Shown: piece by piece, positions 46,652 through 55,374 of the stretch
Layout: every line of letters starts with the position of its first letter
Position numbering within the stretch: the first letter of the stretch is position 1
Source: Bacillota bacterium
GTDB lineage: Bacteria > Bacillota_A > Clostridia > Tissierellales > Peptoniphilaceae
DNA: 64,000 nucleotides
Direction: 5' to 3'
NCBI GenBank assembly: GCA_023443045.1
Contig: JAEZWK010000001.1
Location: forward strand, 10,430-74,429
Program-made: the position numbers and the translations under genes
The notes under the pieces: generated by a model
Databases searched by the model: none
The model's input: the letters and a program-made list of their open reading frames with translations, nothing else
Told to the model about the DNA's origin: nothing

Positions 46652-46931
46652 TTAAAAAATATTTGGATACATTTTTAAAAGTTTTAATAAAATCCGATAG
46701 TAAAACACGAAATGGAAAAAAAACAAATCTGCTATATATGGTAATTCATATTTTTTTAAAAGATATATACCGCAACACATAAGTAAAATATTAAGTAAAA
46801 TTAAAGAGTAAAAAACTAATCTCTGTGTAGTTATTGATGATGGATCTACAAAAAGAAGCGCGATTATAATGATCTCAATAACTAGCGACGGCCACAAACA
46901 TTTTAACTTTTTCTTTCTCCTTATTTTTCAT
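46652..46931 (-). pseudogene. Small membrane protein, frameshifted
   Basis: ATG at 46931 with GAGG upstream reads MKNKEKEKVK then stops after 18 codons. Removing one A from AAAA restores a frame encoding LWPSLVIEIIIIALLFVDPS, LVFYSLILLNILLMCCGIYLL and a C-terminus at 46652. It is the first gene of a leftward three-gene cluster, all three broken. The downstream part could only be translated from a TTG without SD. Confidence 0.45.
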
Positions 46932-47037
46932 AACTACCTCCTTTTATTTATAAAAAACAAGCATATTAAATAGATGTTTTAAAAAAGCAAATTGATTTTA
47001 TTTTAACAATAAAAAAGAATAAAAATGATTTTTGTTT

Positions 47038-47047
47038 ATGTTATAAT
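47038..47047 (+). promoter_or_regulatory. Extended -10 promoter of the MBOAT gene
   Basis: TGTTATAAT (TG-n-TATAAT, -10 at 47042-47047); no clear -35. AAGGAG and the ATG at 47065 follow. Confidence 0.5.
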
Positions 47048-47064
47048 ATAAAAAAGGAGATTAT

Positions 47065-48399
47065 ATGGTTTTTTCATCACAGATATTTTTATTTTATTTT
47101 TTGCCAATCGTTTTAATTATATATAATTTAGTAAATAGACGGCTAAAAAATTTATTTCTATGTATAGCCAGCCTATTTTTTTATGCCTGGGGCGAGCCGA
47201 TATATGTAGTTATTATGCTTTTTAGTACCATTTTTGATTTTTACAATGGTATTTTTATGGAAAAATATCCAGAGCATAAGAAAAAAATACTTATATTATC
47301 AGTGGTGGGTAATTTGGGTATTCTATTTACTTTCAAATATTTAGGTCTATTTATAGAAAGTATAAATCATTTAGGAATCGATATTCCGGTATTAAATTTA
47401 CGTCTTCCCATCGGTATATCTTTTTACACATTTCAGACCATGTCCTATTCCATAGATGTATATAGAAATAGAGTAAAAGTGAGCCATAATATTATAGACT
47501 TCGGGCTTTTTGTGAGCAGTTTTCCGCAGTTAATAGCAGGCCCTATCGTAAAATATATAGATATAGAAAAGGAATTAGAATCTAGAGATGACTCTTTAGA
47601 AAGAGTGGGAGATGCAGTATTTTTATTTTTAAAAGGACTTATATTAAAGGTAATACTAGCTAATACATTTGCAGAAGCCATCACCAAAATAGATGTATCT
47701 TCATCATTTTTTGCATTATTAATAACATGTGTATTTTTTTCTTTGCAAATATATTATGATTTTCACGGATATTCTACAATGGCAATCGCGCTCGGCAGGA
47801 TGTTTGGATTTAATTTCCCACAAAATTTCAATTTCCCATACTCAGCTAAAAGCATAACTGATTTTTGGAACAGATGGCACATTTCACTTTCTAGTTGGTT
47901 CAAAGAATATGTATATATACCGCTAGGAGGAAATAGAGTTAGCGTATCACGGCATATATTCAATCTATTTGTAGTGTGGGCGCTCACAGGATTTTGGCAC
48001 GGAGCAAGTTACAACTTTTTACTCTGGGGAATATACTATTTTATAATTTTGACAGTAGAAAAATTTTTCCTATCAAAGTATCTAACTAAATCTAACAGAA
48101 TTATATCCACAATATATGTAACAGCAATAACTCTTGTCGGATGGGCAATATTTATGGCGGATTCCACAGAAACACTAATATCCTACACAAAAAGTTTTAA
48201 CCAACTATTGGATAGAAATTCACTGGGAGTTTTTGTAGAATATATTCTCTATATAATAGTAGGAATATATTTCAGTTACCCACACAAAATAAAAATTCCG
48301 GAAAATATAAAAAAAATAGTACTGGTGATGCTAGGTATAATATCTATAGCGTTTATAATATCAGGTAGCTACAACCCATTTTTATACTTTAGATTTTAG
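47065..48399 (+). CDS. MBOAT family O-acyltransferase (AlgI/DltB-like)
   Basis: 444-residue multi-pass membrane protein that moves acyl groups from cytoplasmic donors to surface polymers. MBOAT features: LFFYAWGEPIYVVIM, LPIGISFYTFQTMSYSIDVY, DFWNRWHISLSSWFKEYVYI and catalytic His in TGFWHGASYNFLLWG. Pairs with the DHHW protein just downstream and probably the SGNH and DUF4358 proteins at 44-45 kb. No dltA or dltC is nearby, so teichoic acid alanylation is unlikely. Confidence 0.9.
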   Translation: MVFSSQIFLFYFLPIVLIIYNLVNRRLKNLFLCIASLFFYAWGEPIYVVIMLFSTIFDFYNGIFMEKYPEHKKKILILSVVGNLGILFTFKYLGLFIESINHLGIDIPVLNLRLPIGISFYTFQTMSYSIDVYRNRVKVSHNIIDFGLFVSSFPQLIAGPIVKYIDIEKELESRDDSLERVGDAVFLFLKGLILKVILANTFAEAITKIDVSSSFFALLITCVFFSLQIYYDFHGYSTMAIALGRMFGFNFPQNFNFPYSAKSITDFWNRWHISLSSWFKEYVYIPLGGNRVSVSRHIFNLFVVWALTGFWHGASYNFLLWGIYYFIILTVEKFFLSKYLTKSNRIISTIYVTAITLVGWAIFMADSTETLISYTKSFNQLLDRNSLGVFVEYILYIIVGIYFSYPHKIKIPENIKKIVLVMLGIISIAFIISGSYNPFLYFRF

Positions 48400-48407
48400 G
48401 AGAACAA

Positions 48408-49358
48408 ATGAAGAAAATAACGGCAATAGTATTTATAGCAATTTTGATGTTATTTGCTATAAGCGGGATATTTATAAAACACGATTATGACAAAAAAGAA
48501 ATGAGAACAGAATTAAATCTAGAAATAAAAAATAAAAGCCTATCAGATGGGGAGCTGACAAGACATATAGAAGAATATATAAACACCGAAAAAACTCCTT
48601 TCAAAGAAGAATTTACAACAATCGCAAATCAGTTTAAAAAAATCACAGGAATAAATGAAATAAATGGAGTAGTAGTTTCAGATAGACTCTACCGTATACC
48701 GCCTAAAAATCCATCACTAGAAAAAATTGCTAAAAAAATGGATAAAGCTAAAGTGTTTTTGCTACCTCACAAAATATATTATGCTGATGACTTACGAATT
48801 GCAGATAAAATAAAAAAAGTAAAAGATGAGTATATAGAGTATTATCACCAAAAAGTAAAAGAACTAAATGCAATAGATCTATCACAAATACTAAATATAG
48901 ATGACTACTACATCACCGATCACCACCTAAATGAAAAAGGATTAAAAAAATTACTAGAATATTTTGGAAACGAAGAAGAAATAATAGAAAGAGATCACGG
49001 CAGATTCGTGGGAGGGCTATACCGCCTGACACAAATAAATAGAGATGAAAAGTTTATAAGCATAGAAACCAAAGATAAAAAAACATTTATGGCAGAAAAG
49101 AATTTTCCTATATATAATGACGAAAAAATAAAATATGACAGCTACAGCTACTATTTAGGGGGAAATTATGGAATACTGGATATAAATGGAAAAGGTAAAA
49201 ACAATCTCACTGTAATAAAAGATTCGTTTTTTAACCCATTTGCACCATTTGTGGCAGAAAAATATAAAAAACTAAGACTCATCGACAACAGATTTTTGCG
49301 CGGAAAAATAGAAGAAAACCTACTAGACGGAGAAATATGGATATTTTATTCACCATAA
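48408..49358 (+). CDS. DHHW-family protein
   Basis: 316-residue membrane-anchored extracellular protein (anchor ITAIVFIAILMLFAISGIF). The family motif appears as TDHHLNEKG, where the usual Trp is Leu. Late in the sequence LTVIKDSFFNPFAPFVAEKY and LRLIDNRF match AlgX/DltD-like SGNH-fold helpers of MBOAT enzymes. Starts 8 bp after the MBOAT gene with an AGGAG SD. Presumed acetyl transfer partner. Confidence 0.78.
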   Translation: MKKITAIVFIAILMLFAISGIFIKHDYDKKEMRTELNLEIKNKSLSDGELTRHIEEYINTEKTPFKEEFTTIANQFKKITGINEINGVVVSDRLYRIPPKNPSLEKIAKKMDKAKVFLLPHKIYYADDLRIADKIKKVKDEYIEYYHQKVKELNAIDLSQILNIDDYYITDHHLNEKGLKKLLEYFGNEEEIIERDHGRFVGGLYRLTQINRDEKFISIETKDKKTFMAEKNFPIYNDEKIKYDSYSYYLGGNYGILDINGKGKNNLTVIKDSFFNPFAPFVAEKYKKLRLIDNRFLRGKIEENLLDGEIWIFYSP

Positions 49359-49403
49359 TTAACAAAATAGAAATGGCTATGTAATGGATATGTAACAAAT
49401 ATA

Positions 49404-49412
49404 TGGTATATT
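49404..49412 (+). promoter_or_regulatory. Likely promoter of the SLH surface protein
   Basis: Extended -10 TGGTATATT ending 155 bp before the start codon; no convincing -35. Implies a leader of about 150 nt. Confidence 0.4.
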
Positions 49413-49567
49413 ATGAGCATAAGAGGTACAGGACTTATTATTACAGCGATATTACACTTATATTACACATAATAAAAAAGTCTTGTCCTTATCTCAATGG
49501 AGATAATATAATAACAAAAGAGTACGGAAAAACCGTACGATAACATTAATAAGGAGGTCAATTGACT
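49413..49567 (+). promoter_or_regulatory. Structured 5' leader of the surface-protein mRNA
   Basis: No ORF. Contains a large inverted repeat (ACAGGACTTATTA near 49427 against TAATAAAAAAGTCTTGT near 49471) and a perfect hairpin GTACGG/CCGTAC with an A5 loop at 49522-49538, just before the AAGGAGG Shine-Dalgarno (49551-49557). Such leaders commonly stabilise abundant S-layer mRNAs. Confidence 0.5.
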
Positions 49568-52372
49568 ATGAAAAAATTAGTTTCCTTACTCCTTGCTGTA
49601 TTCATGGTATTCAGCTTAGTGGGAACTGTTTTTGCAGCTGAAGAAGCTCCTGCAGCAACTGAAAATAAAGAAGAAACTGCAGCTCCAGCGGTAGAAACAT
49701 CACCAGAATACCTAGAATTCTTAAAAGCTCAAGGATTAGTAAAAGGTGACAACCAAGGAAATTTAATGCTAGACAAAGAAATCGATCGTGCTTCTTTTGC
49801 AGCATTATTAGTAAGAGCTAAAGGATTAGAATCAACAGCTGCAGCTGTTAAATCTTTAGCAAGCAGATTCAGAGACATGAACGCTAACCACTGGGCTAAC
49901 GGATATGCTAACGTAGCTGCTGAACAAGGTTGGATGAAAGGTAATGAAAAAGGCGAATTCATGCCAGGAAAAACAATCTCTTATGCAGAGATCGCTACAA
50001 CATTAGTTAGATTCTTAGGAACTGACACAGCTGGATTCGTTTACCCAACAAGCTTCTTAGCTAAAGCTCACGAAATGGGATTATTTGAAGGCGTTAGAGA
50101 AATCGCTGATTACGCTCAAGCAGGAATCAGAGAAGACATCTTCAGAATGATCTACAACGCAGTATCTAAAAAAGATTTTGGTAAATATGTTGTTTACAAA
50201 GCAATCGTTTTAGAAAACAACCGTGTAGCTCCTATTGCTAGCGATGAAATCAAAATCGAAGTATTAAGCGTTGTTCAATCTCCTAACCAAATCGACAATA
50301 ACAGAAGAATTGGTAAAAACGGAGACCAATATGTTCTTTCATTAAAAGATACAAAATATGATGTTGAAAACTTATTAGGTAAAGTTGCTAACTTCACATT
50401 AGATGAAAACAACAAACTAATCAAAGTTGAAATCGACAACACATATGACTATATCTTTGGTAGATATGAAGCATCTACAAGAAGAATGGCTATCGGTGGC
50501 GAAAACTACAACGTAATCGTTAACGAAAGATACTACACAAGAAACAACAACTTAGCTGCTACCACAGATAACAGATTATATAGAACATACATCACATCAG
50601 CTAGAAGAGCAGATAACTATTCTTATGAAGATTTCTTAAGAAAACAAAAAGAAGGTCATGCTAGAGTAACTGTTAAAGATGGTATGGTAATCTTTATCGA
50701 TGCGTTTGATTTAACAGATATCGCTCCAATTAAAGAAGTAGCTAGAGAAGGAAAAGATATCTACTACTACGATGATACAAAAGAAGCTGCAATTAACAGA
50801 GTAGCTGCTAGTGCATACATCATCGGATACACAGAAAAAGATGGATTCAGAAGAATTGAAGCTAAAGACATCAAGCCTGAAGATGTTATCCACTTTGGTA
50901 CAGGATTTACTCTTGTAAGACAAGATGCTAAATTAACAGGTAAATTAGAAAAAACATTCCGTGACAGATATGGCGAAGGCTTTATCGTAGACGGAAAAGA
51001 ATACAGATATAATGATGGACACCCATACATGGCAGTTTACAGCTTTGATGGAAAATATTTCAGAGTATTAAGATCAAGAGCAGAAATTGAATTATTAAGA
51101 AATGAAAATGTAACTGTATTACTAGACATTTTTGGTGGAGTTCAATTAGTAACTTCTGACAAACAATTCAAAGACAACTTTGCATTAGTTGCTAAAGTAG
51201 TTTCTTCTCAAGGTATGGAATTCTATGCTCCAAATGGTGGAGACAACTTCAGACTAAGAGATAACTACGATGCTAGATATATAAATGCAAAAACTGGTGA
51301 AGATTACACAACATCTACACAAAGATATGATGCATTCTATTCATTAAACCTTGTTTATGTAACATCAACAGCAGATGACAACATTGGTATTGTAGCTAGA
51401 ATTAAAGGTGTTAAGGAATATGAAAAAGAATTCAAAGAAGCAGCTTTCGAAGAAAGATATCAAAGATATCTAACAGTTGGTGGAGTAAACTACAGATTTG
51501 GTGAAGACACTGCAGTATTTGCATTAAACAAAGATAAAAATAATCATTATCAACCTGTAAAAGCAACTATGGAAGAAATCATCAAAAACAATGCAAAGAA
51601 CGCTGATCTAAAAGCATACGTATTAACTGAAAAAGACTTTGGTGATTACTATGTAAAACATATTTCTAAAATTACCTACAACAGATTTGCTAACAGAGAA
51701 AACTATGCTAAAGTAATTATCTTTACAAATGTTAGAGGAATTGCTGATGAATGGGAAAAATATCCAAGATATGGTTTTGTAAACAGACTATACAACTACA
51801 CAGATGAAATCGTAATCGATGGAACAACTTACTCATTTGCTTCAATTCCAGAAAATCTAAAAGTTGGTGATCTAGTATCTTACAGACTACACAAAGAAAA
51901 AGAAAATCTTGTACTAGTTGAAAGTATTGAAACACCAATCTTCTGGGGAACATATAGAAATAATGGTGCTAAATTAGTTGTTACTAACCCATTAACAAAC
52001 GAAGAGAGAACATTTGAGTTAGATGAACACGTAATCGACAGAGGAACTGGTAAATACGCATGGATCTTCGCTGCAAAAGGATTCGATTATCCTGAATTCG
52101 TATTATATACAGATAGAGCATATGAAAAAGCTCCAGAAGCTCCAGAACTATCAGCTGATGAGCAAATAATCTTAAAAGTTTTCAAAGCAGCAGTAGAAGC
52201 TATCCCAGCTAAGGTTACAGATGCTAACTTCAAAGCAACTGTAGAAAAAGCTAGAAGCATCTATGATGCAAAAGTAAAAACTGGTTCAGAAGAACTTAAA
52301 AAAGCAGCAGCTGATCTATTAGCTAGATTAGAAGCAGCTGAAAAAGAACTAGCAGCTTACGAAGGAAAATAA
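49568..52372 (+). CDS. Large SLH-domain surface (S-layer-like) protein
   Basis: About 934 residues. Signal peptide MKKLVSLLLAVFMVFSLVG ending near VFAAEE, an Ala/Glu/Pro-rich linker, then SLH repeats over roughly residues 45-210 (FRDMNANHWANGYANVAAEQ, MPGKTISYAEIATTLVRFLG) that anchor to wall polysaccharide. The long middle is probably beta-rich and unrecognised; the last ~80 residues are a helical Ala/Lys/Glu segment. Codon use differs from neighbours (more AAC, ATC, GGA, CTA/TTA with few rare codons), as in very highly expressed genes. ATG 49568 is preferred to TTG 49562. Confidence 0.85.
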   Translation: MKKLVSLLLAVFMVFSLVGTVFAAEEAPAATENKEETAAPAVETSPEYLEFLKAQGLVKGDNQGNLMLDKEIDRASFAALLVRAKGLESTAAAVKSLASRFRDMNANHWANGYANVAAEQGWMKGNEKGEFMPGKTISYAEIATTLVRFLGTDTAGFVYPTSFLAKAHEMGLFEGVREIADYAQAGIREDIFRMIYNAVSKKDFGKYVVYKAIVLENNRVAPIASDEIKIEVLSVVQSPNQIDNNRRIGKNGDQYVLSLKDTKYDVENLLGKVANFTLDENNKLIKVEIDNTYDYIFGRYEASTRRMAIGGENYNVIVNERYYTRNNNLAATTDNRLYRTYITSARRADNYSYEDFLRKQKEGHARVTVKDGMVIFIDAFDLTDIAPIKEVAREGKDIYYYDDTKEAAINRVAASAYIIGYTEKDGFRRIEAKDIKPEDVIHFGTGFTLVRQDAKLTGKLEKTFRDRYGEGFIVDGKEYRYNDGHPYMAVYSFDGKYFRVLRSRAEIELLRNENVTVLLDIFGGVQLVTSDKQFKDNFALVAKVVSSQGMEFYAPNGGDNFRLRDNYDARYINAKTGEDYTTSTQRYDAFYSLNLVYVTSTADDNIGIVARIKGVKEYEKEFKEAAFEERYQRYLTVGGVNYRFGEDTAVFALNKDKNNHYQPVKATMEEIIKNNAKNADLKAYVLTEKDFGDYYVKHISKITYNRFANRENYAKVIIFTNVRGIADEWEKYPRYGFVNRLYNYTDEIVIDGTTYSFASIPENLKVGDLVSYRLHKEKENLVLVESIETPIFWGTYRNNGAKLVVTNPLTNEERTFELDEHVIDRGTGKYAWIFAAKGFDYPEFVLYTDRAYEKAPEAPELSADEQIILKVFKAAVEAIPAKVTDANFKATVEKARSIYDAKVKTGSEELKKAAADLLARLEAAEKELAAYEGK

Positions 52373-52380
52373 CTAATAAC

Positions 52381-52407
52381 AAAAAGAGCCCGAAAGGGTT
52401 CTTTTTT
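52381..52407 (+). terminator. Strong terminator of the surface protein gene
   Basis: A5 run, stem AGAGCCC/GGGTTCT with GAAA tetraloop, T7. Confidence 0.85.
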
Positions 52408-52412
52408 TACAT

Positions 52413-52434
52413 AAAAAAAAGAGCTATCAAGCTC
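52413..52434 (-). terminator. Terminator of tRNA-Val
   Basis: Reading leftward: stem GAGCT/AGCTC with loop TGAT followed by T8, just downstream of the tRNA CCA end. Confidence 0.75.
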
Positions 52435-52438
52435 CATA

Positions 52439-52515
52439 TGGTGGACTGTACAAGATTCGAACTTGTGGCCTCTACGATGTCAACGTAGCGCTCTAACCAA
52501 CTGAGCTAACAGTCC
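52439..52515 (-). tRNA. tRNA-Val (anticodon GAC)
   Basis: 77-nt tRNA reading leftward: acceptor GGACTGT/ACAGTCC, discriminator A, encoded CCA; D-arm GCTC...GAGC; anticodon stem CTACG/CGTAG with loop TTGACAT, anticodon GAC; T-arm ACAAG-TTCGAAT-CTTGT. Confidence 0.95.
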
Positions 52516-52546
52516 TTATATTATTTTAATTATATCACAAAAAGTA

Positions 52547-52575
52547 TTTACATACAATCTTTTTTATTTTATAAT
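52547..52575 (+). promoter_or_regulatory. Promoter of the copA-csoR operon
   Basis: TTTACA (52547-52552), 17-bp spacer, TATAAT (52570-52575). The CsoR-like operator overlaps its -10. Confidence 0.7.
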
Positions 52576-52590
52576 ACCTATAGGGGGTAT
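52573..52590. promoter_or_regulatory. CsoR-type operator
   Basis: ATACCTATAGGGGGTAT resembles the CsoR pseudo-palindrome (TACCCC-n-GGGGTA type). It covers the -10 and transcription start of copA, so apo-CsoR would block the operon and Cu(I) release it. Confidence 0.6.
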
Positions 52591-52594
52591 ATGT

Positions 52595-55117
52595 ATGAGG
52601 AAGGAATTTTCTGTTACGGGAATGAGCTGCGCTGCGTGTCAGGTGCGTATAGAAAAAGCTCTAAACGCACTTAGTTCTGTAAATAGCGTAAATGTAAATC
52701 TACTAAAAAATAAAATGGTGGTGGATATTTCTTCTCCTAAAGATATAGATTTAGTTATAGATGCTGTTAGGAATGCAGGATATGACTGTGCAGTTATGGG
52801 AGAAAAGGAAGTGAATAAAAATAATAACGAAAATGAGTTAAATCATAAAAAAATAAAATTTCGTCTAATTTTTTCACTTGTGTTTGCCATTCCACTTTTT
52901 TATATTTCGATGGGGGCTATGCACAATTGGCCGCTTCCTAATTTTTTTTATGATCACGCAAATAGTATAGAGTTTGCTATCATTCAGTTTATATTAGCCA
53001 CTTTTATCATTTTTATAAATTGGCATTTTTTCTACAACGGTTTTAAATCATTGTTTTATCGCTCGCCAAATATGGATTCATTAATCGCGCTGGGTTCGGG
53101 AAGTGCGTATATTTTTGGTATGGTTCGGATGTTTAATATTATTTCTGCTGTAAAGATGGGGGATTTTCATCTTTCACATATGTATGCGATGGATCTTTAT
53201 TTTGAGAGTGCGGGTGTGATTTTGGCGCTTATCTCTCTCGGGAAATTTTTGGAATCAAAAGCAAAGGGAAAGACTTCACGTGCTGTAGAGGCTCTTTTGG
53301 GTTTTAAGTCGGATGAGGCATGTGTTTTGGTAGATGGCACTGAAAAGATTATAAATGTAGATGATGTTAAGGTGGGAGATGTTTTGGTGTTGCGTCAGGG
53401 GGCACGTGTACCCGTAGATGGCGTGATAGTCCACGGTAATGGCGCATTAGATGAATCTGTAATTACGGGTGAATCACTTCCCCAGGATAAAACAGTGGAT
53501 GGGCGTGTGATTTCGGGTACTACTCTTCTTAGTGGCTATATACATTTTCGTGCCACAGCTACAGGTAAGGATACCACTCTTTCAAAGATTATAAAAATGG
53601 TTGATGATGCAACCACGTCCAAAGCACCAATTGCGAAGGTGGCAGATAGTGTGAGTGCTGTTTTTGTTCCTGCGGTTATTGGTATTTCATTTTTTACATT
53701 TATTATTTGGCTCATTATGGGTGAGAGATTTTCTTCGGCGCTTACCTTTGGGATTTCCGTTCTTGTTATTTCATGTCCATGTGCTTTGGGGCTTGCTACT
53801 CCGACAGCGATTATGGTGGGTACTGGAGTTGGTGCCAAAAATGGAATTTTGTTTAAATCTGCAGAAACTTTGGAAAAGATTGGTAAGACGGATACCATTA
53901 TTTTGGATAAGACGGGTACGATAACGGAAGGGAAGATTTCTGTAGTTGATGTCAATCTTTTTGACTCTCAGGCGAATCTCTGGGATATCGTTTATTCTAT
54001 AGAAAAAAAATCAGATCATCCTCTAGCGGTTGCCATTTCTGATTATGCTTCTAAAAAAGGTGCAAATGAGTTAAATATTACAAGCTTTACCAATTTTGAT
54101 GGAAAAGGTGTTCAAGCATATGTAGATGATGATTTATATTTTGTTGGTAATTCTAAATTTCTAAAGGAAAAAAATATTTATACACATTCCATAAAAGATA
54201 TGGAAGAAGATATAGCAAAATCGGGTAATACTCCAATATTTTTTGTAAAGAATGATTTACTGCTCGGAATTTTTTCTTTGAGAGATGTAGTTAAATCGAC
54301 CAGTAAAGATGCTATTTCTCTTTTAAAACAAAATAGTGATGTAATTATGTTAACGGGTGATAATAGGATTGTTGCTCATGCCATAAAAGAAGAGCTTTTG
54401 CTAGATGGTTTTTTAGCAGAAGTAATGCCCGGTGACAAAGCAGACTGTGTTTTAGAATTTAAAAAGAAAAATAGAAAAACTATGATGGTAGGTGATGGTG
54501 TAAATGATGCGCCTGCGCTTGCTGTGAGTGATACATCTGTAGCTATTGGGGGAGGCACTGAAGTTGCTATAGAAACGGCGGATGTCGTGCTTATGAAGTC
54601 GGATCTTATGGATGTATATAAGGCTATTGAGCTAGGTAAGAGAACTCTTTTAAATATCAAGGAAAATCTTTTTTGGGCTCTTATTTACAATGCTATTTTT
54701 ATTCCGGTTGCTGCGGGTTTGTTTTACAAATCATTTGGGTTAAAACTTTCGCCCATGTTTGCAAGTTTCGCCATGAGCGCTTCATCTCTTTTTGTTGTAG
54801 GAAATGCTCTTCGTCTCAGATTTTTTAAGGTAAATACTAATCCCAAAAGACGTAGCGTTAATTTTTCCGACACGGAAGAAATTATTGATAATATAAATTT
54901 AGGAGGAGATATGAAAAAGGCTTTTTTTGTAAGAGATATGATGTGTGAGCACTGTAAAAAAGCTATTCTAGGTGCTTTGGAAAATATTTCTGTAAATGAT
55001 GTAAGTATTGATCTTGATAACAAATTGGTAATTGTAAATAGCGAGAAATCTTCTGACGAGATTTTAAATACAATTAAAAAAGCGGGTTATACGGTGGAAG
55101 AGTATGAAAGCCGATAA
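52595..55117 (+). CDS. copA: Copper-translocating P-type ATPase CopA with C-terminal CopZ-like domain
   Basis: 840-residue Cu(I) exporter. N-terminal HMA domain with GMSCAAC (Cys12, Cys15), membrane helices, A-domain TGES, channel motif SCPCALG (Cys394, Cys396), phosphorylation site DKTGT (Asp438) and MVGDGVNDAPAL. Unusually a second HMA domain is fused at the end (from residue 773), with MMCEHC (Cys784, Cys787). The fusion linker LGGD is encoded by a perfect Shine-Dalgarno preceding an in-frame ATG. Regulated by the downstream CsoR. Confidence 0.96.
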   Translation: MRKEFSVTGMSCAACQVRIEKALNALSSVNSVNVNLLKNKMVVDISSPKDIDLVIDAVRNAGYDCAVMGEKEVNKNNNENELNHKKIKFRLIFSLVFAIPLFYISMGAMHNWPLPNFFYDHANSIEFAIIQFILATFIIFINWHFFYNGFKSLFYRSPNMDSLIALGSGSAYIFGMVRMFNIISAVKMGDFHLSHMYAMDLYFESAGVILALISLGKFLESKAKGKTSRAVEALLGFKSDEACVLVDGTEKIINVDDVKVGDVLVLRQGARVPVDGVIVHGNGALDESVITGESLPQDKTVDGRVISGTTLLSGYIHFRATATGKDTTLSKIIKMVDDATTSKAPIAKVADSVSAVFVPAVIGISFFTFIIWLIMGERFSSALTFGISVLVISCPCALGLATPTAIMVGTGVGAKNGILFKSAETLEKIGKTDTIILDKTGTITEGKISVVDVNLFDSQANLWDIVYSIEKKSDHPLAVAISDYASKKGANELNITSFTNFDGKGVQAYVDDDLYFVGNSKFLKEKNIYTHSIKDMEEDIAKSGNTPIFFVKNDLLLGIFSLRDVVKSTSKDAISLLKQNSDVIMLTGDNRIVAHAIKEELLLDGFLAEVMPGDKADCVLEFKKKNRKTMMVGDGVNDAPALAVSDTSVAIGGGTEVAIETADVVLMKSDLMDVYKAIELGKRTLLNIKENLFWALIYNAIFIPVAAGLFYKSFGLKLSPMFASFAMSASSLFVVGNALRLRFFKVNTNPKRRSVNFSDTEEIIDNINLGGDMKKAFFVRDMMCEHCKKAILGALENISVNDVSIDLDNKLVIVNSEKSSDEILNTIKKAGYTVEEYESR
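54911..55117 (+). CDS. copZ: Candidate internally initiated CopZ-like copper chaperone
   Basis: Within copA, AGGAGGAG ends 2 bases before the in-frame ATG at 54911. Initiation there would give a free 68-residue HMA protein (MKKAFFVRDMMCEHCKKAI) identical to the CopA C-terminal domain, the size of an ordinary CopZ. Either the copA stop codon was lost between once-separate genes or both forms are made. Internal initiation is an inference. Confidence 0.45.
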   Translation: MKKAFFVRDMMCEHCKKAILGALENISVNDVSIDLDNKLVIVNSEKSSDEILNTIKKAGYTVEEYESR

Positions 55118-55364
55118 AGATAAGAGTCTTAGAAAATTAAAAATTGTAAAGGGTCAGATAGAGGGGATCATAAAAATGGTGGAAGATGATAGATATTGTA
55201 TAGATATTTCTAATCAGCTTCTTGCATCCATCTCCATTCTAAAGGGATTAAATATCGATGTTATACAAGCGCACATAAATCACTGTGTTACAAAAGCGAT
55301 AAAAGATGGCGATGACGAAAAAATTAACGAAATAATAGATCTTATCAAAAAAATAGTGGGTTAA
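55104..55364 (+). CDS. csoR: Copper-sensing repressor CsoR
   Basis: 86-residue all-helical repressor. The Cu(I) ligand set Cys-x-His-x3-Cys is visible as the Cys in DRYCIDISNQL and His/Cys in AHINHCV; N-terminal GQIEGIIKMVEDDRY is the family signature. Starts inside the copA 3' end (14-bp overlap), so it autoregulates the operon. Confidence 0.93.
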   Translation: MKADKDKSLRKLKIVKGQIEGIIKMVEDDRYCIDISNQLLASISILKGLNIDVIQAHINHCVTKAIKDGDDEKINEIIDLIKKIVG

Positions 55365-55374
55365 TCCCACTATT
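55352..55374. terminator. Convergent terminator between csoR and the MetE-like gene
   Basis: Stem AATAGTGGG/CCCACTATT with loop TTAAT covers both stop codons; T-rich tail on either side. Serves both strands. Confidence 0.6.
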
